24,746 bases of DNA from an uncultured Eubacterium sp. (GTDB taxonomy: Bacteria; Bacillota; Clostridia; Lachnospirales; Lachnospiraceae), in the NCBI GenBank assembly GCA_910584875.1, contig CAJUDA010000019.1, positions 1 through 24,746 on the forward strand. Reading direction: 5' to 3'. The notes below the pieces were generated by a model. That model ran no database searches. It was not told the origin of the DNA and saw nothing but the letters and a program-made list of their open reading frames with translations. Below are positions 7,734 to 14,623 of this stretch, in pieces; position 1 is the first letter of the stretch; every line of letters begins with the position of its first letter. The position numbers and the translations under genes were made by a program.

Positions 7734-9173
7734 ATGGAGAAGAAAGGAAAGATCATTGCCCTTGCTGCACTGCTTGTGATCGTAGTCGGCGCCGCCGTGT
7801 TTGGGATCCTCTATGGCAGCCGTCAGTCATCTGCCCCCGGTACGGCAGGAAATACAGGGTCTGCACAGATCCATTTTTCCGGGGATGATGCGACGGCTTC
7901 CGGCGCAGGGATCTCCCTTGACAAAAACAAGGTCATTATCAATAAAGGCGGTACTTATACCCTGGATGGAGAAATGACAGACGGACAGATTTATGTAAAG
8001 GTGAGTGATGAGGAGACCGTTACGCTGACATTAAATGGCGTTACCCTGTCAAACAAAACAGAGCATCCGATCCATGTCGAAAATGCAAAGGAGACCATAC
8101 TGACGTCAGAGACAGACCAGGTCAATACGATCACAGCGGGCACGGAGGTGTCGGTGGGCAGCAATAAGGAGACACAGCTGGCTGCCATTTACTCCAGGGA
8201 TGATCTCACGGTTGAGAAGGGGACGTACCGGGTGACGGCGTCCGGGGATGGTCTTCATTCCAACGACGATATCACGATAAAAGGCGGTACGATCAAGATA
8301 CAGTGCGGAGATGACGGAGTGCATGCCAATGAGGAACTGAAGGTGAAAGATGGCAGCATAACAGTGACGGAATCCTATGAGGGACTGGAGGCAAACCAGC
8401 TCATGATCGAGGGTGGCGAGCATGATATTACTGCCAGTGATGACGGACTGAATGCCAACGGTGGACAAAACAGTTTTGGCAAAGGTCCGGGAGGTGGACG
8501 CGGACCAGGTGGCGCCAGACCGGGCAGACCTGACGCTGACGGCGATCTGGATGGTGTGATACCAGACGGCGATCAGAAGAAGAGAGAGTTCCCGCAGAAG
8601 GCGCCGAAGGATATGGCACAGGATACTGAAGATGAGTCGGCAGATGAAGGTGAAGATGACGGCACAAATGAAGAAAAGACGCCGAATCTGATTATATCCG
8701 GCGGTAAACTGACGGTGGATGCCCAGGGAGACGGTCTGGATTCCAATGGGAATCTTTTAGTGAAAGGGGGAGAGGTCTTCGTTCAAGGTCCTTCCTCGGA
8801 CGGTAATGGTGCACTGGATTCCGGTTCAGAAAGCGGTGGATACTGCCGGATCGAAGGTGGTACAGTGATCGCTGTGGGGAGCTCTGGTATGGCAGAAACC
8901 TTTGACGACAGTTCGACACAGTGTTCGTTCCGTTATAATTTTGAGAACCGGTTTGCGGAAAATACAGAGATATCGATACTGGATGAAAAAGGAAAGGAAA
9001 TTTTCCATTACAAGAATAAACGGGAAGCAGCCTCGGTCGTGTTCAGCAGCCCGGAACTGGAAAAGGGGAAGAAATATACGATCAAGGCAGGAGAGCAGAC
9101 AAAAGAGATGACACTGAGTGATATTTCATCTACCTTTGGCACGGAAACCCGGGGTATGGGAGGGAGGCGCTAA
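7734..9173 (+). CDS. Membrane-anchored beta-helix protein, Cthe_2159/DUF4353-like
   Basis: Surface protein of 479 residues resembling the carbohydrate-binding domain family of Clostridium thermocellum Cthe_2159, a calcium-binding parallel beta-helix reported to bind acidic pectic sugars. Residues 7-27 are a membrane anchor or uncleaved signal, without a lipobox. The body has a beta-helix-like rhythm with repeated D/G-D-G-L/V-x-A/S-N turns starting at residues 171, 193, 215, 236 and 332. A low-complexity insert at 244-316 is first Gly/Pro/Arg-rich and then strongly acidic. GGAGG lies just before the ATG, 11 bases after the DUF4956 gene. It ends 5 bases from the convergent pyrI. Binding of a sugar or polyanion at the cell surface is inference. 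Confidence 0.8.
   Translation: MEKKGKIIALAALLVIVVGAAVFGILYGSRQSSAPGTAGNTGSAQIHFSGDDATASGAGISLDKNKVIINKGGTYTLDGEMTDGQIYVKVSDEETVTLTLNGVTLSNKTEHPIHVENAKETILTSETDQVNTITAGTEVSVGSNKETQLAAIYSRDDLTVEKGTYRVTASGDGLHSNDDITIKGGTIKIQCGDDGVHANEELKVKDGSITVTESYEGLEANQLMIEGGEHDITASDDGLNANGGQNSFGKGPGGGRGPGGARPGRPDADGDLDGVIPDGDQKKREFPQKAPKDMAQDTEDESADEGEDDGTNEEKTPNLIISGGKLTVDAQGDGLDSNGNLLVKGGEVFVQGPSSDGNGALDSGSESGGYCRIEGGTVIAVGSSGMAETFDDSSTQCSFRYNFENRFAENTEISILDEKGKEIFHYKNKREAASVVFSSPELEKGKKYTIKAGEQTKEMTLSDISSTFGTETRGMGGRR
8244..8750 (+). repeat. Coding repeats: Asp/Asn-rich beta-helix turns
   Basis: Protein-level repeats in the surface gene: GDGLHSND (171-178), DDGVHANE (193-200), YEGLEANQ (215-222), DDGLNANG (236-243) and, after a 73-residue insert, GDGLDSNG (332-339). 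The first four are 21-22 residues apart, about one beta-helix coil. The acidic and Asn side chains could line a calcium or sugar binding face. The DNA itself has diverged, so this is an old repeat. Confidence 0.8.
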
Positions 9174-9178
9174 ATAAT

Positions 9179-9607
9179 TTACCGCCTTCTGGAAAATTTC
9201 TGCTCACAGTACAGGCAGCGGTAGATCCGTTTTTCTTTGTCAGTCAGCTTAAAGCGGTGGGGCAGTTCCTGTTCCACCGAAGTGATGCATCTTGGATTCC
9301 TGCATTTGATGACATTTGTTACCATGTCGGGGAGTTCCAGGATGCGTTTTTCTACGATCTTATTGTCTTTGATGATGTTGATCGTTATATTCTCATCCAG
9401 CACGCCGAGGATATCCAGGTTGACTGTGATCGGTCCCTCTATTTTTATGATATCTTTTTTTCCCATTTTATTGCTTCTGGCGTTTTTTATAATCGCTACC
9501 GAGCAGTCCAGCTTTTCCAGACCCAGGTAGCTGTAGATCTCCATGGCGCCGCCGGCTTTGATATGGTCGATAACGACCCCTTCGTTTAATCCTCCGATGT
9601 TCAGCAT
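9179..9607 (-). CDS. pyrI: Aspartate carbamoyltransferase regulatory subunit
   Basis: Regulatory chain of aspartate carbamoyltransferase, 142 residues, giving nucleotide feedback control to the PyrB catalytic trimers. The N-terminal allosteric domain includes HIKAGGAMEIYSYLG at 15-29 and KIEGP at 55-59. The C-terminal zinc domain has Cys102, Cys107, Cys131 and Cys134, the same 5/24/3 spacing as the E. coli protein. Its ATG overlaps the pyrB stop by 7 bases, and GGAGGTGAT inside the pyrB end serves as ribosome binding site, so the two are translated as a pair. It faces the surface-protein gene convergently across a 5-base gap with no visible terminator. Confidence 0.98.
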   Translation of the reverse strand: MLNIGGLNEGVVIDHIKAGGAMEIYSYLGLEKLDCSVAIIKNARSNKMGKKDIIKIEGPITVNLDILGVLDENITINIIKDNKIVEKRILELPDMVTNVIKCRNPRCITSVEQELPHRFKLTDKEKRIYRCLYCEQKFSRRR

Positions 9608-10524
9608 TCAGGAATCACCTCCAGTAATGTCATGATCAGTGCCATACGGATATAGACACCGTATTGCGCCTGTTTGAAATAAGCCGCCCTGGGATCATCG
9701 TCGATCTCTGTGGAGATCTCATTGACGCGGGGAAGCGGATGAAGCACGAGCATATCTTCCGGCGCCAGTTTCATCTTCCTTTTATCGAGGATAAAGCTGT
9801 CTTTCAGGCGGATGTAATCTTCTTCATTGAAGAAACGTTCTCTCTGGACCCGGGTCATATAGAGGATATCCAGTTCGGGCAGGACGTCTTCCAGCACGTT
9901 TACTTCTTTGTACCCTATGTGATTGGCATCCAGTGTGTCCTTTCTCAGATAATCCGGGATTTTTAATTCATCCGGTGAGATCAGGATAAAACGGACGCCG
10001 GGGTAGCGGACCATGGCGCCGATCAGGGAGTGTACGGTACGTCCGAATTTCAGGTCCCCGCACATGCCGATCGTCAGATGATCGAGATGCCCCTTCATGT
10101 TTTTGATCGTGAGAAGATCAGTCAGTGTCTGTGTGGGATGGTTGTGTCCACCGTCGCCGGCATTGATCACCGGGATGGAAGAGTGCATGGATGCGACCAG
10201 CGGGGCGCCCTCCTTTGGGTGACGCATCGCACAGATATCCGCATACGAAGAGATGACGCGGATCGTGTCGGAAACACTTTCTCCTTTTGCCGCCGAGCTC
10301 GAATCGGCAGAGGAAAAGCCGAGAACCTGTCCTCCCAGATTCAGCATGGCAGATTCAAAACTCAGCCGGGTGCGGGTGCTTGGTTCATAAAAGCAGGTAG
10401 CCAGCTTTTTCCCCTTACACACCTCGGAGTATCGTGCCGGCTCGTTAATGATTCTCTCTGCCAGTTCGATCAGATGATTGATCTCACTGACAGACAGGTC
10501 AAGAGCGTTCATCAGATGTCTCAT
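9601..10524 (-). CDS. pyrB: Aspartate carbamoyltransferase catalytic subunit
   Basis: Catalyses carbamoyl phosphate plus aspartate to N-carbamoyl-aspartate, the committed step of pyrimidine synthesis. The 307 residues carry the carbamoyl-phosphate loop STRTRLSFE at 49-57, the catalytic Lys80 in SSAAKGES, HPTQTLTDL at 129-137 and the aspartate-site HPLPR at 262-266. I chose the ATG at 10524 (MRHLMNALDLS), which has GGAGGG directly before it; an in-frame GTG at 10542 would include that site in the coding region. The gene is divergent from the hydratase gene and has a good promoter 62-90 bases upstream. Other de novo pyrimidine genes are not in this window. Confidence 0.98.
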   Translation of the reverse strand: MRHLMNALDLSVSEINHLIELAERIINEPARYSEVCKGKKLATCFYEPSTRTRLSFESAMLNLGGQVLGFSSADSSSAAKGESVSDTIRVISSYADICAMRHPKEGAPLVASMHSSIPVINAGDGGHNHPTQTLTDLLTIKNMKGHLDHLTIGMCGDLKFGRTVHSLIGAMVRYPGVRFILISPDELKIPDYLRKDTLDANHIGYKEVNVLEDVLPELDILYMTRVQRERFFNEEDYIRLKDSFILDKRKMKLAPEDMLVLHPLPRVNEISTEIDDDPRAAYFKQAQYGVYIRMALIMTLLEVIPEC

Positions 10525-10539
10525 ATGCCCTCCATTCTG

Positions 10540-10569
10540 CACCTGGTATGATCGTTACTATGCCAGGTG
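10540..10569 (-). promoter_or_regulatory. Dyad in the pyrB leader
   Basis: Arms CACCTGGTAT (10540-10549) and ATGCCAGGTG (10560-10569) form an inverted repeat around a 10-base loop; seven outer pairs are perfect, with one mismatch further in. In the pyrB mRNA it would fold about 10 bases upstream of the ribosome binding site. It has no U tract, so it is not a terminator. It could be an operator, an mRNA hairpin or chance. Confidence 0.35.
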
Positions 10570-10585
10570 GCATCTTTTACAAAGT

Positions 10586-10614
10586 ATTTTAACCTATTTC
10601 ATGTGGGATGACAA
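10586..10614 (-). promoter_or_regulatory. pyrB sigma-A promoter
   Basis: Read on the minus strand, TTGTCA (10614-10609) and TAAAAT (10591-10586) are separated by exactly 17 bases. Transcription would begin near 10579 and give a leader of about 55 bases that contains the dyad. No PyrR-type attenuator or terminator is visible in the leader. Confidence 0.65.
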
Positions 10615-10632
10615 CAATTAATAAAAATTTGT

Positions 10633-10661
10633 TTGCAATATAAAAGAAAAGCAAGTATACT
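10633..10661 (+). promoter_or_regulatory. Promoter of the hydratase gene
   Basis: TTGCAA (10633-10638) and TATACT (10656-10661) are 17 bases apart, a good sigma-A match. It is back to back with the pyrB promoter, the -35 elements being only 18 bases apart, and gives a leader of about 70 bases. Confidence 0.7.
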
Positions 10662-10735
10662 TATGTAATGTGTAATGTGATCAAGGGACTGTCAGGAGAA
10701 TTCCTTACAGTTCTGAAATAAAAAGGAGGCTGTAT

Positions 10736-13018
10736 ATGGTAACATTGTATGATGGTGGCGCATATCTGGTAAATGGGACAGAACTGATCCCGGATACAGG
10801 AGATGCCCTTGCCGCAATAGAGAGTATGACCGGAGTAAAGACGACGAGAGAGGAAGCTGCCAGGGGGACGATGGCTTATGGGATCCTGTCCGCCCATAAC
10901 ACTGCCAGTGATATGGAAAACCTGAAGATCCGGTTTGATAAGCTGACTTCCCATGATATCACGTTTGTCGGGATTCTGCAGACCGCAAGAGCATCGGGAC
11001 TGGAGAGATTTCCGGTACCGTATGTACTTACCAACTGCCATAACAGTTTGTGTGCTGTGGGTGGGACGATCAATGAAGATGACCATGTGTTTGGATTATC
11101 CTGTGCAAAGAAATATGGCGGGATCTATGTTCCGCCCCATCAGGCGGTGATCCACCAGTTTGCCAGGGAGATGCTGGCTGCCGGCGGCGCCATGATCCTT
11201 GGCTCGGACAGCCATACCCGGTATGGTGCACTGGGTACCATGGCAGTGGGCGAGGGCGGTCCGGAGATCGTGAAGCAGCTTCTGGAACAGACATATGATA
11301 TCCCGATGCCGGGTGTCGTAGCCGTCCACCTCACCGGAAAACCGGAGAAGGGCGTGGGACCGCAGGATATTGCCCTTGCCATTATCGGGGCCGTGTTTGG
11401 CAACGGTTATGTAAATAATAAAGTGATGGAATTTGTCGGCGACGGTATTGATAATCTGAGTGTGGACTACCGGATCGGCGTCGATGTCATGACGACAGAG
11501 ACGACCTGCCTGTCTTCGATCTGGCGGACAGACGGCGCTGTGAAAGAATTTTATGATATTCATGGCAGAAGTGCGGACTATAAAGAACTGAATCCGGCAC
11601 AGGTGGCATATTATGACGGTGTTGTGGAGGTGGATCTGTCGCAGGTAAAACCGATGATCGCCATGCCGTTCCATCCAAGTAACACCTATACGATTGAAGA
11701 ACTGAATGCCAATCTGGAAGACATTCTCCGTGATGTGGAGAAGAAGGCTCTGGTCAGCCTGGACAACAACAAGATTGATTTCTGTCTCACAGATAAGATC
11801 AAAAACGGAAAACTATATGTGGAACAGGGCGTCATCGCAGGATGCGCCGGAGGCGGGTATGAAAACCTCTGTGATGCAGCGGATATCCTGCGGGGTAAGA
11901 CAATCGGAGCGGATGAGTTTTCACTGAGCGTATATCCGGCGTCCCAGCCGGTATTTATGGAGCTTGTGAAAAACGGACGTATCGCCGACCTGATGGCGAC
12001 CGGGGCTACTGTGCGCACTGCATTCTGCGGTCCGTGTTTTGGTGCCGGGGATGTGCCGAGCAACAAGGGACTCAGTATCCGGCATTCGACCCGCAATTTC
12101 CCGAACCGTGAGGGATCAAAGGTCACCAGCGGGCAGATCGCATCCGTCGCTCTTATGGATGCACGTTCCATTGCGGCGACGGCAGCCAATCAGGGCTATC
12201 TGACGGCAGCGACAGATCTTGATGTTGAGTTTACAAAACCGAAGTATTTCTTCGACAGATCAATCTATGAAAACCGTGTCTATGATGGCACTGGAAAGGC
12301 GGATCCGTCCGTAGAGATCAAATTTGGTCCGAACATCGTGGACTGGCCCCAGATGCAGGCGCTGACCGATCATGTACTGCTGAAGGTGGTATCCATGATC
12401 CATGATCCGGTGACCACCACGGATGAACTGATCCCGTCCGGTGAGACTTCTTCTTATCGCTCCAATCCACTGGGACTGGCAGAGTTTACCCTGTCCCGGA
12501 AAGACCCGGCGTATGTCGGGAAGGCAAAGGAAGTACAGAAGGTCGAAAAGGCACGGATCGCCGGAACGGATATTTATGCAGAGGATGAGAAACTCAGTGA
12601 GATTTATGATACGATAAAACAACAGTTTGACGTCACCCCGGAAGAGACCGAAGTGGGAAGTGTGATCTTTGCCGTCAAACCAGGAGACGGTTCGGCACGC
12701 GAGCAGGCGGCGAGCTGCCAGCGTGTCCTCGGCGGTATGGCGAATATCGCAAGAGAGTATGCGACCAAGAGATACCGGTCCAATCTGATCAACTGGGGTA
12801 TGCTTCCCTTTGTATTTGAGGGAGAACTTCCTTTTGAAAAAGAGGATTATATCTTTGTCAAAGATATCAGACATGCCATTGAGACAAAAAATGATTCGAT
12901 CCAGGCTTATGTAGTAAACAAGGGGATGAAGGAGATGGAACTTCACCTTGGCAATCTGACGGAAGATGAGAGAGAGATTATTCTGAAAGGCTGCCTGATC
13001 AACTACAATAGAAAATAA
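10736..13018 (+). CDS. YbhJ-type aconitase-superfamily hydratase
   Basis: Iron-sulfur hydro-lyase of the aconitase superfamily, 760 residues, most like the YbhJ group of putative hydratases (E. coli YbhJ is about 750 residues), whose substrate is not established. Three cluster Cys are present with aconitase-like spacing: Cys370 in IAGCAGGG, and Cys431 and Cys434 in FCGPCFGAGD. The active-site DSHT is at 158-161 in GSDSHTRYGALGT, and RNFPNREG at about 453-460 matches the aconitase substrate loop. The C-terminal swivel domain is recognised by SNLINWGMLPFVF. AAGGAGG is 6 bases before the ATG. It does not look like citrate-cycle aconitase or isopropylmalate isomerase, so the substrate is open. 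A small regulator gene follows. Confidence 0.85.
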   Translation: MVTLYDGGAYLVNGTELIPDTGDALAAIESMTGVKTTREEAARGTMAYGILSAHNTASDMENLKIRFDKLTSHDITFVGILQTARASGLERFPVPYVLTNCHNSLCAVGGTINEDDHVFGLSCAKKYGGIYVPPHQAVIHQFAREMLAAGGAMILGSDSHTRYGALGTMAVGEGGPEIVKQLLEQTYDIPMPGVVAVHLTGKPEKGVGPQDIALAIIGAVFGNGYVNNKVMEFVGDGIDNLSVDYRIGVDVMTTETTCLSSIWRTDGAVKEFYDIHGRSADYKELNPAQVAYYDGVVEVDLSQVKPMIAMPFHPSNTYTIEELNANLEDILRDVEKKALVSLDNNKIDFCLTDKIKNGKLYVEQGVIAGCAGGGYENLCDAADILRGKTIGADEFSLSVYPASQPVFMELVKNGRIADLMATGATVRTAFCGPCFGAGDVPSNKGLSIRHSTRNFPNREGSKVTSGQIASVALMDARSIAATAANQGYLTAATDLDVEFTKPKYFFDRSIYENRVYDGTGKADPSVEIKFGPNIVDWPQMQALTDHVLLKVVSMIHDPVTTTDELIPSGETSSYRSNPLGLAEFTLSRKDPAYVGKAKEVQKVEKARIAGTDIYAEDEKLSEIYDTIKQQFDVTPEETEVGSVIFAVKPGDGSAREQAASCQRVLGGMANIAREYATKRYRSNLINWGMLPFVFEGELPFEKEDYIFVKDIRHAIETKNDSIQAYVVNKGMKEMELHLGNLTEDEREIILKGCLINYNRK

Positions 13019-13126
13019 AAATTAACAAAATATCGATGTGTGTTGTATATACCTCGTGTAAACATGGAAAATAATTGTTAATACTCTATATTAGATTAAA
13101 AAAACAAATAGAGGATGTAACATGGT

Positions 13127-13483
13127 ATGAACAGACTAAGACAATTGCGCGAGGAAAGGCATATAACACAAGAAGAACTGGCATTTGAGCTGAATACGTC
13201 GCAACAGCGTATCAGTAAGATTGAGCGTCAGCTTGTTCCGATGGGTGAGGAAATGATCCGTAACTGCGCCAGGTTTTTTGGCGTGACTGCGGACTATCTT
13301 CTGGGGATCAGCGATGTACAGATGCAGATCGGGATCGAATTTTCCAATATAAAAGGATTGATGGACGGTCCGATGCAGGATATTTTGTTTTATTACAAGT
13401 CGTATAATGAGACACAGAGGAGCCTGATCAAAGAAATCGCAAAAGTGATCGCCGGTTATTATCATGAGAGTGATGAGAAATAA
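13127..13483 (+). CDS. XRE-family transcriptional regulator
   Basis: Small DNA-binding protein of 118 residues. Residues 1-61 are an HTH_3/XRE domain (MNRLRQLREERHITQEELA, recognition helix around TSQQRISKIER, then FFGVTADYLLGIS), ending in the usual YLLG. The C-terminal half (62-118) is helical and Met/Ile/Tyr-rich, probably for dimerisation or ligand sensing; no known domain is seen. The ATG at 13127 is used because an earlier ATG is followed by a stop in its frame. It lies 108 bases after the hydratase with no terminator between, and a terminator follows it. It may control the hydratase or itself; this is untested. Confidence 0.93.
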   Translation: MNRLRQLREERHITQEELAFELNTSQQRISKIERQLVPMGEEMIRNCARFFGVTADYLLGISDVQMQIGIEFSNIKGLMDGPMQDILFYYKSYNETQRSLIKEIAKVIAGYYHESDEK

Positions 13484-13489
13484 GGAAAG

Positions 13490-13528
13490 AAAGGAAAATT
13501 CTTTTGAAAAAAAGGATTTTCCTTTTGT
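13490..13528 (+). terminator. Intrinsic terminator with GAAA tetraloop
   Basis: A 16-bp stem (13490-13505 with 13510-13525) closed by a GAAA tetraloop, with one G-U pair, and a T-rich end TTTTG. It starts 7 bases after the regulator stop codon and separates it from the dgt operon. Confidence 0.9.
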
Positions 13529-13579
13529 ATGTTGTAATTTTCTTTATGTAGTGCATTTTTAAAAAATAAGAGGTGTTCT

Positions 13580-14590
13580 ATGACAATCCGGGAACAGTTG
13601 GAAAAAAGAGAACATGATATACTGAGTCCGTATGCCGCACGGAGTGATGAATCTCTGGGAAGGGACTGCGAAGAAGAACAATGTGACATCCGTCCGGTGT
13701 ACCAGAGGGACCGTGACAGGATTCTCCACTGCAAGGCATTCCGTCGGATGAAGGGCAAGACCCAGGTGTTTCTTGCCCCGGAGGGCGACCATTACCGGAC
13801 ACGTATGACCCATACGCTGGAGGTCTCGCAGAATGCCAGGACGGTGGCAAAGGCGCTGCGTCTCAACGAAGATCTGACCGAGGCGATCGCCCTGGGGCAT
13901 GATCTGGGACATACGCCATTCGGACATGCCGGGGAACGGGAATTAAACCAGATCTGCCCGGGAGGGTTCCGCCATCAGGAGCAGAGCGTACGGGTTGTAG
14001 AGTATCTGGAAAAAGACGGCAGGGGATTGAATCTGACAAAAGAAGTCCGGGACGGGATCCGCAACCATTCTACGGCAGGTTGTCCCTCTACCCTGGAAGG
14101 AAAGATCGTCAGGCTCTGTGATAAGATCGCTTATGTCAATTCGGATATTGATGATGCGATCCGTGGCAGGGTGATCCGGGAGGAAGAGATACCGCATGAA
14201 TATAAAGAAGTTCTTGGCTATACGATGAGGGAACGCCTGAATACACTGATTCACGATATGATCAGCAACAGTATGGACAGGAATGATATCATATTGTCGG
14301 AAACAACCGGTGAAGCGTTAAACGGGCTGCGTACTTTTATGTTTGAACATGTGTATGTCAATTCGATCGCCAAAACAGAAGAGGGTAAAGCAAGGTATGT
14401 GATCCGTCAGCTCTATGACCATTATATCGAATATCTGAATGAACTGCCGGAGGAATACATAAAACTAATTGAAGTAAAAGGTGTTTCCAGGGAACGTGCT
14501 GTGTGTGATTTCATTGCCGGCATGACAGATCATTATGCAGTAATGAAATATGAGAGTCTGACAATTCCACGTATGTGGTCTGTGTTGTGA
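13580..14590 (+). CDS. dgt: dGTPase-like dNTP triphosphohydrolase
   Basis: HD-domain enzyme of 336 residues that would split dGTP or other dNTPs into nucleoside and tripolyphosphate. The metal motif is present: His78 in RMTHTLEV, His107-Asp108 in GHDLGHTPFGHAGE, and Asp181 in LCDKIAYVNSDIDDAI. Length fits the shorter clostridial form. AAGAGGTG precedes the ATG. It is the first gene of a run with dnaG, rpoD and trmK, an arrangement common in Clostridia that links nucleotide pool control to replication. Whether it prefers dGTP cannot be judged from sequence. Confidence 0.9.
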   Translation: MTIREQLEKREHDILSPYAARSDESLGRDCEEEQCDIRPVYQRDRDRILHCKAFRRMKGKTQVFLAPEGDHYRTRMTHTLEVSQNARTVAKALRLNEDLTEAIALGHDLGHTPFGHAGERELNQICPGGFRHQEQSVRVVEYLEKDGRGLNLTKEVRDGIRNHSTAGCPSTLEGKIVRLCDKIAYVNSDIDDAIRGRVIREEEIPHEYKEVLGYTMRERLNTLIHDMISNSMDRNDIILSETTGEALNGLRTFMFEHVYVNSIAKTEEGKARYVIRQLYDHYIEYLNELPEEYIKLIEVKGVSRERAVCDFIAGMTDHYAVMKYESLTIPRMWSVL

Positions 14591-14623
14591 CAGACTCCGA
14601 GAGAAAGAGAGAGACGGTGGCAT

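Noticed and set aside
9174..9178. Terminator between the convergent surface-protein gene and pyrI
   Set aside because: Only 5 bases separate the stops and no hairpin with a T tract is visible nearby.
10525..10735. Riboswitch or T-box in the pyrB-hydratase divergent gap
   Set aside because: No conserved riboswitch core, T-box sequence or terminator/antiterminator pair was found; only promoters and a simple dyad.
10736..13018. Citrate-cycle aconitase (acnA) or LeuC
   Set aside because: Length and motifs around the cluster Cys (GCAGGG in place of the usual SCTN) fit the YbhJ group rather than AcnA or the shorter LeuC.
13526..13579. Separate promoter for dgt in the gap after the terminator
   Set aside because: A promoter is expected here, but TTGTAA/TTTTTA-type matches are too poor in AT-rich sequence to place one.
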